In this document: positions 17,766 to 27,063 of the stretch, piece by piece
Numbering within the stretch: position 1 is the stretch's first letter
How the letters are laid out: each line of letters starts with the position of its first letter
Source of the DNA: Spirochaetales bacterium
Lineage (GTDB): Bacteria; Spirochaetota; Spirochaetia; JABMQR01
NCBI GenBank assembly: GCA_018399255.1
Contig: JAGYPA010000009.1
Span: 1 to 64,000 of the forward strand
Length of the DNA: 64,000 bases
Direction: 5' to 3'
The notes under the pieces: generated by a model
Databases searched by the model: none
What the model was told of the DNA's origin: nothing
Seen by the model: the letters and a program-made list of their open reading frames with translations, nothing else
Made by a program: the position numbers and the translations under genes

Positions 17766-19661
17766 ATGCAGCCTGCCGAAAGAAAGATTGGGATACATCA
17801 ATTGAAAAAGCTTAAAAAAACAACAGCAAAAGAAATGAGCGTCTGGAACTGGATGAAAGGTTCACGACTGCTGTACATCACCGGAATAGGCTCCATCGGC
17901 ATATCGACCCTGATCATGATGGGACGACCTCTGATAATTACCTATATTCTCGACACCATACTGGGCGGCAAGGAAACAGCGCTCCCGGACTGGTATGCCC
18001 GCATTCTCGAGGTCCCCGTCTGGGATGGAATTCAGGGAAGACTCATCTGGAGTGCCGCAGTATTTCTGATCCTCACCGCCCTCGGCGGGTATTTTATGTA
18101 CCAGCAGGCCATCCTGACCGCCCGGGCGGCAGAAAAAACCGCCCTGCAGGTACGAAATCGCCTTTACCGGAAACTGCAGCATACCAGCTTTGAATACCAT
18201 GTAAAAGCGGAAACCGGCGATATCATGCAGCGCTGCACTTCGGATGTGGAGACCGTCAGGGTTTTCTTTGCCAGCCAGCTGACCGAAATCGGCAGAGCCT
18301 TGTTTATCCTCTCCATAACCTCATTTATCATGGTAACCCTCGACCTGCGCATGATGCTGGTCTCCATTGTCCTGATGCCGGCAATTTTCCTCTTCTCGTT
18401 TTACTTTTTCAAACGGGTAAAACGGAAATTCAAGGAGGTTGACGAAGCTGAAGGAGCTCTCTCCAACGTGATACAGGAAAACCTTACCGGCATCCGGGTG
18501 GTGCGGGCATTTGCCCGGCAGGAGTTTGAAAAGGAAAAGTATGAACACCGAAACGCCGCCTTCAGAGACCGCATCTATGAACTGCTGCGGATACTGGCCC
18601 TCTACTGGTCCGCATCCGACTGGATGAGCCTGATGCAGATATCCCTGGTGGTAGTCGTGGGAGGCTACTGGACAGCGACAGGAACACTCTCCCTTGGCGT
18701 CTACATTGCCTTTATAGCCTATATCGAACGGATACTCTGGCCGATACGGCAGATGGGCCGGATACTTACCGACATGGGCAAGATGTTTGTAGCGCGGGAC
18801 CGAATAGGAGAAATCCTGAAAACTGAAGATGAGTATGTCGATGACGGCGTACTGACCCCGGTCATAAAGGGGCGGGTCGAATTCCGCAATGTCTCCTTCG
18901 CCTATGAGGAAAATCAGCCGCTGCTGAAGGATATCAGCTTCACCGTCGAGTCGGGACAGACAGCCGCCATTCTGGGATCTACCGGTTCGGGCAAATCAAC
19001 TTTGATGCACCTGCTCGGACGGCTCTACGATGCAACAGGCGGGGAAATTCTTATTGACGGTATTCCCGTGAAGAAGATCAGGAAAAAGCACCTGCGAGAC
19101 AATGTCGGCATAGTTCTCCAGGAGCCGTTCCTGTTCAATAAGTCGATAAAGGAGAACATTTCCCTTGCCTGCAAGGAGAGCAGCGAAAGTGAAATAACCG
19201 AGACCGCCTCCATGGCTGCCGTGCATTCAGTTATCATGAAGTTCGACAAGCAGTATGAAACGGAAGTGGGAGAGGGGGGCGTAACGCTCTCTGGCGGCCA
19301 GAAGCAGCGCATTGCCATAGCGCGGATACTCATAAAGAACCCGCCGGTACTGGTGTTTGACGATTCGCTCAGCGCTGTCGATACCATCACTGACGAGTCT
19401 ATCCGCAAGGCGCTTAAAAAGCGTGAGCATCGGTCGACAACCTTTATTATTTCACACAGAATTACCACGCTTTCAGAGGCGGACATCATTATAGTGCTGG
19501 AGCATGGGCGCATCAGCGAAATCGGCACCCATGAGGAGCTGATTAACCGGGAAGGGCTTTACCAGAGAATTTGGAACATCCAGTCAGCAGTACCCGGTGA
19601 ACCGACTGTACCCGGTGAACCGACTGTCCGGGAGAGCAAGAAAAAAGGAGTACCTGCATGA
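17766..19661 (+). CDS. ABC exporter half-transporter, degenerate-site subunit (BmrC/TM287-like)
   Basis: 631 residues: six transmembrane helices in the first about 340 residues, then an ATPase domain with Walker A GSTGSGKST, Q-loop, signature LSGGQKQR, and Walker B VLVFDDSLSAVD followed by an H-loop (IISHR). The residue after the Walker B aspartate is Asp, not the catalytic Glu, so this subunit supplies the degenerate nucleotide site of a heterodimer. The C-terminus has an exact 18-bp duplication (19590-19625) giving VPGEPTVPGEPTV. The stop overlaps the next gene's start by four bases. Heterodimeric exporters of this class move drugs, peptides or lipids from the inner membrane; the substrate here is unknown. 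Confidence 0.92.
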   Translation: MQPAERKIGIHQLKKLKKTTAKEMSVWNWMKGSRLLYITGIGSIGISTLIMMGRPLIITYILDTILGGKETALPDWYARILEVPVWDGIQGRLIWSAAVFLILTALGGYFMYQQAILTARAAEKTALQVRNRLYRKLQHTSFEYHVKAETGDIMQRCTSDVETVRVFFASQLTEIGRALFILSITSFIMVTLDLRMMLVSIVLMPAIFLFSFYFFKRVKRKFKEVDEAEGALSNVIQENLTGIRVVRAFARQEFEKEKYEHRNAAFRDRIYELLRILALYWSASDWMSLMQISLVVVVGGYWTATGTLSLGVYIAFIAYIERILWPIRQMGRILTDMGKMFVARDRIGEILKTEDEYVDDGVLTPVIKGRVEFRNVSFAYEENQPLLKDISFTVESGQTAAILGSTGSGKSTLMHLLGRLYDATGGEILIDGIPVKKIRKKHLRDNVGIVLQEPFLFNKSIKENISLACKESSESEITETASMAAVHSVIMKFDKQYETEVGEGGVTLSGGQKQRIAIARILIKNPPVLVFDDSLSAVDTITDESIRKALKKREHRSTTFIISHRITTLSEADIIIVLEHGRISEIGTHEELINREGLYQRIWNIQSAVPGEPTVPGEPTVRESKKKGVPA

Positions 19662-21478
19662 GCAGTGACGCACTATACGAAGATCAGGACTTTACTGAGA
19701 AAAAAATAGAATGGAAAATGTGGAAAACCATCTTTTCCTACACAAAATCTATCCGGCGGCGCATGGTGCTGCTCGTTATCCTCATGATTCTGCTGGCATC
19801 CGTAGATGCCCTGGCCCCCTATCTGACCGGATGGATTATCGACAGCATAATACTCGCGGAAAATCTTAAGCTCCTGCCCGGCTACACCGTGCTGCTGGTG
19901 GGCGTATTCACCTTTCAGGCGATTCTTATCTGGAAGTTTATTGAAATTGCGGGAGTCATAGAGTCGCACGTACGCTACGAAATTGGCCGACAGGCCTTCG
20001 GAAAGATCCAGAAGCTCACCTTCAGCTATTTCGACAAAACCCCTACTGGCTGGCTGATGGCCAGAATGACCTCCGATATCAGAAAGCTGGGTGAGATCCT
20101 AACCTGGGGACTGGTTGATATCTCCTGGGGAACGACCCTGATGGTGCTGCTCGCCGGCCTCATGCTGGCCGTCAACTGGCAGCTCGCCCTGGCCGCCTTT
20201 GCCATAATCCCGCCGCTGGTTATCGTCAGCTACTTTTTTCAGCGGATGATGCTCAAACGCTTCAGACGGGTGCGCAGCACCAACTCGCGCGTAACCGCGG
20301 GATTCAATGAAGGCATCCGGGGAGCACGGACAACCAAAACCCTGGTCCGGGAGGAAGAAAATATCCTGGAATTCAACCGGCTCACCGGCACCATGAAGCA
20401 TGAGTCCATCAGGGCCGCCCGGATATCATCAATCTATATCCCCTTCGTGCTGGTCCTGGGAAGCATCGGTACCGCAATCGCTTTCTGGCGAGGCGGATTC
20501 GAACTGCAGATGGGCGGAATAAGCTATGGGGAACTGGTCTTCTTTATCCTCTGCACAACCCGCTTCTTTGATCCGGTTATCGAGGTTTCCCGGGTTGTTG
20601 CCCAGTTTCAGTACGCCCAGGCATCGGCGGAGCGGGTTGTCTCTCTCATCTATACCGAACCCGACATCCAGGATACCGGAACGATAGAAAAGCGCATCAC
20701 AGGTGACATCACCTTTGAGAATGTCTCGTTTCATTATGTGGAACATGAGCGGGTGCTGAAGAACTTCTCGCTGGACATAGCTGCCGGAGAAACCATTGCC
20801 CTGGTAGGGGAGACCGGCTCGGGGAAAAGTACCATCGTAAATCTCATCTGTCGTTTCTACCAGCCGGTTTCCGGACGCATCCTGATCGACGGCATCGACT
20901 ACCGCGACTACACCATCCATACGCTGCAGTCCCAGCTCGGCTATGTTCTGCAGGCACCCCATCTGTTCAGCGGAACCATCCGGGAAAATATCCGCTACGG
21001 CCGGCTGGATGCAACAGATGAGGAGGTGGAAGAAGCGGCAAAGCTCGTCAGTGCCGATCAGTTTATCAGAAAGTTTGAAAAAGGGTATGATACGGAAACC
21101 GGAGAGGGCGGGGCCATCCTTTCGACCGGCGAGAAGCAGCTGATCTCATTTGCCCGGGCCCTGCTTGCCCAGCCGGCCATCTTTGTCCTCGATGAGGCAA
21201 CCTCATCGGTAGATACCGAAACAGAAGTGCTCATCCAGCATGCCATCGAAACCGTGCTGAAGAACCGGACCAGCTTTATTATAGCCCATCGTCTGTCGAC
21301 CATCAGAAATGCCGACCGGATTCTGGTGCTTGAAGGGGGCAGGGTGATCGAATCGGGAAACCATGACGAGCTGATGGCTGAAGACGGGCGCTACTGCAGC
21401 CTCTATACGCATCAGTATGTGGAGGAGATGGAGGAGGGAATTCTGCGCGACACCGTCGAAACCCCCATCCGGGCATAG
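19658..21478 (+). CDS. ABC exporter half-transporter, catalytic-site subunit (BmrD/TM288-like)
   Basis: 606 residues: a charged N-terminus, six transmembrane helices (about residues 35-330), and an ATPase domain with Walker A GETGSGKST, Walker B IFVLDEATSSVD with the catalytic Glu, and H-loop IIAHR. Its signature motif reads LSTGEKQL instead of LSGGQ. In a heterodimer this non-standard signature faces the partner's Asp-type Walker B, while the partner's normal LSGGQ completes this subunit's catalytic site. The pair therefore shows the complementary asymmetry expected of BmrCD/TM287-288-type exporters. ATGA overlap with the upstream gene supports equal synthesis. Confidence 0.92.
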   Translation: MSSDALYEDQDFTEKKIEWKMWKTIFSYTKSIRRRMVLLVILMILLASVDALAPYLTGWIIDSIILAENLKLLPGYTVLLVGVFTFQAILIWKFIEIAGVIESHVRYEIGRQAFGKIQKLTFSYFDKTPTGWLMARMTSDIRKLGEILTWGLVDISWGTTLMVLLAGLMLAVNWQLALAAFAIIPPLVIVSYFFQRMMLKRFRRVRSTNSRVTAGFNEGIRGARTTKTLVREEENILEFNRLTGTMKHESIRAARISSIYIPFVLVLGSIGTAIAFWRGGFELQMGGISYGELVFFILCTTRFFDPVIEVSRVVAQFQYAQASAERVVSLIYTEPDIQDTGTIEKRITGDITFENVSFHYVEHERVLKNFSLDIAAGETIALVGETGSGKSTIVNLICRFYQPVSGRILIDGIDYRDYTIHTLQSQLGYVLQAPHLFSGTIRENIRYGRLDATDEEVEEAAKLVSADQFIRKFEKGYDTETGEGGAILSTGEKQLISFARALLAQPAIFVLDEATSSVDTETEVLIQHAIETVLKNRTSFIIAHRLSTIRNADRILVLEGGRVIESGNHDELMAEDGRYCSLYTHQYVEEMEEGILRDTVETPIRA

Positions 21479-21507
21479 AACTGCTTCTGCCGACTTTTTT
21501 CGAGCTC

Positions 21508-21539
21508 GCTGCTATTCCCGATTAACCGGGAACAGCAGC
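21508..21539. terminator. Hairpin at the convergent end of the ABC and binding-protein operons
   Basis: GCTGCT-A-TTCCC at 21508-21519 pairs with GGGAA-C-AGCAGC at 21528-21539 around an 8-base loop. It covers the stop of the minus-strand binding protein and lies 30 bases after the ABC stop. With no long T tract on either side, it is a possible bidirectional terminator or mRNA-end hairpin. Confidence 0.45.
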
Positions 21540-22504
21540 TTCTGGTTTTCGGAAGTATACATGGTCTCCTTGGTGATGATTTCGGCCCCCGTATCAACCA
21601 TTTTCGGAATCGGCTTCCCCTCGATCAGATCAACGGCATAGGCTACCCCCAGATAGCCCATATTGAAGGGCTTCTGCACAATAATTGCCTGGATGATCTC
21701 CTGCTCGAGACTCTTGATAATAGGCGGTGAGTTGTCTATGCCGATGAGCACCGGACGTTTATCTGCCGGCAGTTCTGCCAGATACCCTGCACTGCCGGCA
21801 AGGGACGGCTCATTCAAGGCAATTATCGCCTCGATATCGGGGTAGGCGGTAAGAATTTCTTCAGCCAACTTCCTGGCTGCATCCGCATTTCCGCCCGAAT
21901 ACCAGGACCCGACAATATCGGCATAGCCGGCAAGACTCTCCCGGGTTCCCTTTTCCCGGTCTATAGCCGTAGAGCTTTCGATAACGTAACTGAGAATCGC
22001 CACCGAAGAACCCCGCTCAATATAGTCCTGGGCCAGCAGCCCTGCCTTGAAGCCAGCCGAATAGTTGTCCGTACCGATCCTGCTGGCCGGAGCGTCGCTG
22101 TTCACGAAGGAATCGATGGTAACAAGAAGAATCCCGTTATCGGTAATCTCTTCTGCGATGGGAACCAGCCGGGTAAAATCAGCAGCCGCAAGCACAATAG
22201 CGTCCGGCTTCCGTTCAATTGCCTCACGGATCAGCTTGATCTGGCGGGTAATCTCCGTCTCCGACTGCGGACCGCTTATCGTCAGATCCACCTGCATATC
22301 CTCTGCCGCAGTCTCAAGCCCCTGCCGGACAACACCCCAGAACGGAATACCCACGTAGTCCGTTGACTTGAGAATAACCTCGATCCGATAGGCGTCCCGT
22401 TCGTCATTGCGGAAAGGACCGTAATTAAGGAACGAGAAAAGCAGGACTGAGGTAAGAACGGCAATAGCCGCAAGTATGGAAAAGGCCTGGCCTTTGAATT
22501 TCAT
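21512..22504 (-). CDS. RbsB-like sugar-binding protein, membrane-anchored (paralogue 1)
   Basis: 330 residues from ATG 22504, which has a CGGAGC ribosome binding site; the longer reading has none. The N-terminus carries a hydrophobic helix (FSILAAIAVLTSVLLFSFL) with no lipobox cysteine, so it is probably an uncleaved membrane anchor. The rest is a type I periplasmic binding fold (RbsB/Peripla_BP_4): PFWGVVRQGLETAA, PDAIVLAAADFTRL, GTDNYSAGFKAG, and VQKPFNMGYLGVAYAVDLIEG near the end. It is a close paralogue of the next upstream gene; both end in the same SENQKLLFPVNRE tail. No permease or ATPase gene accompanies the pair. Confidence 0.88.
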   Translation of the reverse strand: MKFKGQAFSILAAIAVLTSVLLFSFLNYGPFRNDERDAYRIEVILKSTDYVGIPFWGVVRQGLETAAEDMQVDLTISGPQSETEITRQIKLIREAIERKPDAIVLAAADFTRLVPIAEEITDNGILLVTIDSFVNSDAPASRIGTDNYSAGFKAGLLAQDYIERGSSVAILSYVIESSTAIDREKGTRESLAGYADIVGSWYSGGNADAARKLAEEILTAYPDIEAIIALNEPSLAGSAGYLAELPADKRPVLIGIDNSPPIIKSLEQEIIQAIIVQKPFNMGYLGVAYAVDLIEGKPIPKMVDTGAEIITKETMYTSENQKLLFPVNRE

Positions 22505-22525
22505 AGAACAGCTCCGTAATTGCAA

Positions 22526-23533
22526 TTATTCTCTGTTAACCGGGAACAGCAGCTTCTGGTTTTCCGAAGTGTACATCGTATCGCGGGTTATGCAAACCGA
22601 TCCCGTATCGATTACCGCATCAACAGGAGTTCCCCGAATGGAGTCAACGGCACTCTTAACACCCAGATACCCCATATTGAACGGCTTCTGCACAATTACT
22701 GCCTGAATTACGCCGTTCTCGAGAAACTGAATAATCGGCGGAGAATTATCGAAGCCTACCAGGGTAACCGAACCGCTGCGGCCGGCCGCCTCGATTGCCC
22801 GGGCAGCCCCCACCGTAGCCTGCTCATTCAAGGCAACAAATCCCGTAACCTCGGGCATCTCAAGGAGAATCTGCCGTACCTGCTCCTCGGCAACCGTAAT
22901 ATCGGCATTGCAGTACCAGGTTCCGGCAACCGTATGCTTTCCGATAAGATAATCCCGGACCCCTTCCTCCCGATCAATCTGCGAAGAAGTATCGCGGAGA
23001 TAGCTGATTATGGCAACCCCGGTCGCCCCCGCCGCAGACATTTCTTCAGGCTGCAGGAAATCCTGCAGCGATTCCCCGGCCTTATACCCGGCTGCATGAT
23101 TGTCGGTGCCGATCCTGCTGAGCGGAATATCACTGTCGATAAAAGAATCGATCGTGATCAGCGGGATCCCGGCCTTCTGGATCTCGTCTGCAATCGGGGC
23201 AAGCCGCTTGAAGTCGGCCGCCGCGACCACAATCGCCTGCGGCCGTCGCGCAAGAGCCTTGCGGATCATCTCGATCTGAAGATCTATCTGAGTCTCCGAA
23301 GGCGGACCCTGAATGGAAACGGCAGCCTGAAAATCCACAGCCGCCGTCTCCACCCCCTGCCTCACCACATCCCAGAAGGGGAAATTCTCGTAGTCGGAAG
23401 ACTTTATCACCACTTCGACAGTGAGGGGCTTGGCATCCGCAGTCTCCAGGGGATTTCGGTTCGTATAGATAACCAGGAAAAGGGCAGCCAAGGCGCTGAA
23501 CGCCAACAGAAAACCCATTATCTTTTTGTTCAT
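22526..23533 (-). CDS. RbsB-like sugar-binding protein, membrane-anchored (paralogue 2)
   Basis: 335 residues. A single N-terminal hydrophobic helix (IMGFLLAFSALAALFLVIYT) without a lipobox is followed by a complete type I sugar-binding fold: PFWDVVRQGVETAA, PQAIVVAAADFKRL, GTDNHAAGYKAG, VGFDNSPPIIQFLENG and IVQKPFNMGYLGVKSAVDSI. Its ATG overlaps the stop of the YesM-type kinase (ATGA), so it is co-translated with the kinase. The gene 21 bases downstream is its paralogue. The arrangement favours a sensory rather than transport role: a binding protein held at the outer face of the inner membrane next to the kinase's extracellular domain. Confidence 0.88.
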   Translation of the reverse strand: MNKKIMGFLLAFSALAALFLVIYTNRNPLETADAKPLTVEVVIKSSDYENFPFWDVVRQGVETAAVDFQAAVSIQGPPSETQIDLQIEMIRKALARRPQAIVVAAADFKRLAPIADEIQKAGIPLITIDSFIDSDIPLSRIGTDNHAAGYKAGESLQDFLQPEEMSAAGATGVAIISYLRDTSSQIDREEGVRDYLIGKHTVAGTWYCNADITVAEEQVRQILLEMPEVTGFVALNEQATVGAARAIEAAGRSGSVTLVGFDNSPPIIQFLENGVIQAVIVQKPFNMGYLGVKSAVDSIRGTPVDAVIDTGSVCITRDTMYTSENQKLLFPVNRE

Positions 23534-25302
23534 TGCTGCTCCTGTTCGATAGCCGGCAGCGTAATCGTAAAAATGGTGCCCTTGCCGACAACACTCTTAT
23601 AGACAAGCCCGTACTGGTCGCCGAAAAAAAGCTTAATCCGTTCCTGCACATTGCGCAGCCCGATCCCGCTTCCTGTCTTCAAGTCGGATCGATTGCGCAT
23701 CAGCTGCTCAAAAGACTCCTCGCTGATCCCGATCCCGTTGTCCTCAACCTCGAAAACCAGACGCCGGTCTGCCGACAGCCTTCCCCTGATCTTGATAATA
23801 CCTCCAGCCTCCTTCTCCTTCAAGCCATGATAGATGGAATTTTCCACCAGCGGCTGAATAAGCAGCTTCAGCGTCCGGAATGAATAAATATCGGGACTGA
23901 TATCGAGAGAATAATCCAGCTTATCCTTGTACCGCATTTTCTGAATAACCAGATAGCTGCGGATATGCTCGATCATACTGCGCACGCTGACAATCTCCGA
24001 ACCCTTGCTTATACCGAGACGGAAAAACTCCGCCAGGGCAGTGGTCATCTCCACCACCTCCTGATTCATCTCACATTCAGCCATCCAGATGATGGAATCG
24101 AGCGTATTGTAGAGAAAATGGGGATTAATCTGAGCCTGCAGAGCCTTAAGCTCATTCTTGCGCTTGATATCCTGCTCCCGCTCGTTCTGCTCGAGCAGAT
24201 CCCTGATCTTCATAATGGCAATCTTGCAGTCCTGAGCCAGCTCCCGCACTTCATTATTGCTGCTCACCTTGATATCGATGTCGAAATTGCCCCGTTCCAC
24301 CTCGCGCATCGACTCACGCAGCTGCTCTATAGGACGGGAAATACGGCTGGAGAGAATAATCGAGAGAAGAATGAGCAGAGAGAAACCCAGCAGAGCCAGC
24401 AGAATATAGATAGTGCTCAGCTGCGTCTTGTAGGAGTTGATCTCATCCAGAAACGAAACCCCCACCAGCGTCCAACCCGTACTCTCCGAGGTATTGACCG
24501 TATAGAGAATATCCTCCTCATCGATCACCACCGCCAGGTTGCCGTTCTTCAGCTCAAGAACCTCATCGATATACTCACTTTTCAGATTGCTGTAGATAAG
24601 CTGCTGACGGGGATGATAGACAAGATCGCCGTTCTCGTTGACAAGAAACACATACCCCCGCTTTCCCAGCTCAACCTCCATGCAGATCTCCTCGATCAGC
24701 TCGTAGTTGAGATCAACCATCAGCATCCCGGCAAACGCCTCCTCGCGGCGGCTGAGAACACTTCGGCCCAGCGATATCACCCATGGGTACTCATCCTTGA
24801 TCAAATTCTGCACATGCCCGGGAGACAGATAAATACTCTGCGGCTGCGCCTTCAGCTGCATGAAACCCTCGATACCCGAAATATCGACAGCAGGATTAAT
24901 CTGCTTCTCGGGAGAACTGGTAATCGCATCCCCATTCTCCAGAATCAAGGTAATCGCGCTGATATCATTGCGGATAGTTCGCAGCGAGTTGAAAAAAACC
25001 CCCACGTCCCCCCTCAGCCTGTTCGCCTCCGGACTCTGAACATAGGCAGCCGGGATATCGAGCAGCTCCTGCACCGGACCGCTCTCAGCCGCCACATTGG
25101 CAATATCGATCATATAGGCAATATAGGTGTCAATGACATTATTAAGCTGAGTTATCAGCTGACTGGTCGACTTTTCGGTATTTTCCCGGATAACATTGCT
25201 GAAGAGATAGAACGACATCGTCCCGAGAAGCAGAACGGTAGCCAGCAGCAGCAGCGTGAACGTGAGAATCATACTGTTCTGAATCGTTTTCAGCCGCCTC
25301 AT
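23530..25302 (-). CDS. YesM-type membrane sensor histidine kinase
   Basis: About 590 residues. TM1 lies at about residues 12-36, an extracellular dCache-like region at about 40-295, TM2 at about 300-322, then a HAMP domain, a His_kinase (LytS/YesM) domain with AQINPHFLYNTLD (phospho-histidine near residue 395), and an HATPase domain with PLVENSIYHGL, DNGIGI and GSGIGLRNVQERI. All catalytic motifs are present. The start is GTG 25305 or ATG 25302, overlapping the stop of the response regulator. Such kinases usually sense carbohydrates and act on an AraC-type regulator. Here the operon continues into two sugar-binding proteins. Confidence 0.92.
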   Translation of the reverse strand: MRRLKTIQNSMILTFTLLLLATVLLLGTMSFYLFSNVIRENTEKSTSQLITQLNNVIDTYIAYMIDIANVAAESGPVQELLDIPAAYVQSPEANRLRGDVGVFFNSLRTIRNDISAITLILENGDAITSSPEKQINPAVDISGIEGFMQLKAQPQSIYLSPGHVQNLIKDEYPWVISLGRSVLSRREEAFAGMLMVDLNYELIEEICMEVELGKRGYVFLVNENGDLVYHPRQQLIYSNLKSEYIDEVLELKNGNLAVVIDEEDILYTVNTSESTGWTLVGVSFLDEINSYKTQLSTIYILLALLGFSLLILLSIILSSRISRPIEQLRESMREVERGNFDIDIKVSSNNEVRELAQDCKIAIMKIRDLLEQNEREQDIKRKNELKALQAQINPHFLYNTLDSIIWMAECEMNQEVVEMTTALAEFFRLGISKGSEIVSVRSMIEHIRSYLVIQKMRYKDKLDYSLDISPDIYSFRTLKLLIQPLVENSIYHGLKEKEAGGIIKIRGRLSADRRLVFEVEDNGIGISEESFEQLMRNRSDLKTGSGIGLRNVQERIKLFFGDQYGLVYKSVVGKGTIFTITLPAIEQEQQ

Positions 25303-26936
25303 CACCTTCCAGCTTCTATAGACTGCCGATACTCGGTCAGCGTCATCCCGGTAACCTTGCGGAAGATGGTGGCAAAGTACCCGGGATCAGTATAGCCCAC
25401 CTGCTCTGCAATCTCATAGTTCTTCAAGTCGGTGGAATTGGCCAGCTCCTTGGCCTTATCGATACGGGTGACGGCAAGAAATTCAAGAACCGTCATATTG
25501 GTATGCTTCTTGAAAATCCTGCTCAGGTAGCCGGCGCTGATAGCCAGCTGATCACTCAGCTGCTCAGTGGACAGACTGCTCAGACTATAGTTGGCAGCAA
25601 TGTAGTCCATCGCCTCATAGACCTTCTTTTCCGAAAAAGCCTGCCGCTTCAGGCGGAGCTTATCCGAGGCGAGTCTGCAGAAATTGAAGATCCAGGCCTC
25701 TGCTTCCTCCAGGGTTTTCATATTCTTCAGGACAAGGATCGGATCACTCGTGGAACTGATATCCAGATCCGAACAGGTAATATCGAGCTCCTCGAGAGCG
25801 TTGAGGATGATTATGAAGTATTTCTGAATCTCAAGCTCCGAACGGTAGACCGATATGCTGCTGGCTTTGAGGTGAGAAAAAAACTGGACCGCCTGGGCCT
25901 CGATCTCGGTCGCCGAACCGGTCTTTACCGCATGCACAATAAGGCGGGCATCGTCGGAAAGCACCGGAAGCGGCTGCCCCTCCGCCTTTTGGCGATTATC
26001 GTAATAAATGGCGCTGTTTTTGCCCTGCATAAACCGGTAGTCGACAGCCAGCTCGGCCTCCCTGAACGACCGGTAGACATCCTCGAGAGAGAGCTTGATG
26101 CCCCCGATCCCCAGGGTCACCGTCGAATAAGGAATATCTTTAGCACTCTGATAAAAACGGCGGACAAACTCCTTGGTATGATCGTATACCAGATGCTCGG
26201 TTTTACCGGTGATAATAACGGCAACCTGGCGTCCAGGCCGCTGGAAAATGAGGGAGCCTTCACCACCCTGCGGGGCAGCCTCGAGGCAGGCATTCTGCAC
26301 AGCCAGCAGGAAGATGGAAAAGGAAATGTACGGGTTGCTGCGAATAGCATCGGGATCGTCCGGATCAATCAGAATTGCCCGGGCACAGCCGGATGGAAGC
26401 GGCACACCGATATCTTTCTCGTACGCCTGAAAATCATCGGGACCCGGCTTCTCGGTAACGAGCCGGTTTAGCAGACGTTCACGGATCAGCTCGCGGCTCT
26501 GCTCAGCCTGACGGGTCAGCAGTTCGACAGATTTCCGGAAAGACGATTCGGTATCGAGATGATCCTTCAGCCTGATGAGCAGATCGCTTATTTTCTTTAC
26601 ATTGACAGGCTTGAGAATATAATCAAACACCTTGAAAGAGAGAGCCTTCTGGGCATATTCAAATTCGTCATACCCGCTCAGAATAACCAGCGTTGTCGCC
26701 GGATAATTCTCGGCGACAAAGGCGCACACCTCAAGCCCGTTTACCCCGGGCATGTTAATATCAGTGAGCACGACATCCGGCTGAAGGACTTTAACCGCCT
26801 CGATAGCATCGGTACCATTGCGGCAGGGATCCAGAAAGGTAAAACCATAATCCGCCCAGGCAACCCGCTCGGAAAAACCGCGCCGGATAATTTCCTCATC
26901 ATCGACCATCAGAAAGGTGTACATCGTATGTTCCAT
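25302..26936 (-). CDS. YesN-type response regulator with AraC DNA-binding domain
   Basis: About 544 residues from ATG 26936 (ATG 26924 is an alternative). An N-terminal receiver domain shows MVDDEE, the acceptor Asp in VVLTDINMPG and Lys in YILKPVN. A long middle region (about residues 130-410) is typical of YesN proteins. The C-terminal 100 residues hold two AraC helix-turn-helix motifs (YSLSSLSTEQLSDQLAISAG and LKNYEIAEQVGYTDPGYFAT). It is first in the operon, followed without gaps by the kinase and the two binding proteins. The likely target is its own operon or a distant carbohydrate locus; no site was identified. Confidence 0.92.
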   Translation of the reverse strand: MEHTMYTFLMVDDEEIIRRGFSERVAWADYGFTFLDPCRNGTDAIEAVKVLQPDVVLTDINMPGVNGLEVCAFVAENYPATTLVILSGYDEFEYAQKALSFKVFDYILKPVNVKKISDLLIRLKDHLDTESSFRKSVELLTRQAEQSRELIRERLLNRLVTEKPGPDDFQAYEKDIGVPLPSGCARAILIDPDDPDAIRSNPYISFSIFLLAVQNACLEAAPQGGEGSLIFQRPGRQVAVIITGKTEHLVYDHTKEFVRRFYQSAKDIPYSTVTLGIGGIKLSLEDVYRSFREAELAVDYRFMQGKNSAIYYDNRQKAEGQPLPVLSDDARLIVHAVKTGSATEIEAQAVQFFSHLKASSISVYRSELEIQKYFIIILNALEELDITCSDLDISSTSDPILVLKNMKTLEEAEAWIFNFCRLASDKLRLKRQAFSEKKVYEAMDYIAANYSLSSLSTEQLSDQLAISAGYLSRIFKKHTNMTVLEFLAVTRIDKAKELANSTDLKNYEIAEQVGYTDPGYFATIFRKVTGMTLTEYRQSIEAGR

Positions 26937-26998
26937 CAACCCATCATACCCTGCCGACCGCAGTTCGGCAACCAAAAAGGGACAGCCAAAAAAGTGTC

Positions 26999-27063
26999 TG
27001 ACACCGTTTTCCTCAAAAAAACGGTGTCAAATTGCGGAAAACCGTGTCCGGAAAACGGTGTCA
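26999..27063. repeat. Repeated palindromic element around AAAACGGTGTCA
   Basis: TGACACCGTTTT at 26999-27010 and AAAACGGTGTCA at 27018-27029 form a perfect 12-bp stem with a 7-base loop. A third copy, AAAACGGTGTCA, lies at 27052-27063 and overlaps the stop codon of the U32 peptidase gene, and a related AAAACCGTGTCC lies between. It resembles a dispersed REP-like element rather than a simple terminator. Confidence 0.6.

Noticed and set aside
22520-23602. 360-codon plus-strand frame opposite binding-protein paralogue 2
   Set aside because: Antisense shadow of a gene with clear RbsB motifs; composition is Arg/Leu/Asn-rich without domain signals.
23965-25395. Open frame of 476 codons on the plus strand opposite the YesM kinase
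   Set aside because: It mirrors a well-supported kinase gene, is rich in His/Leu/Gln/Arg as expected for the complement of GC-biased coding DNA, and has no motifs or ribosome binding site.
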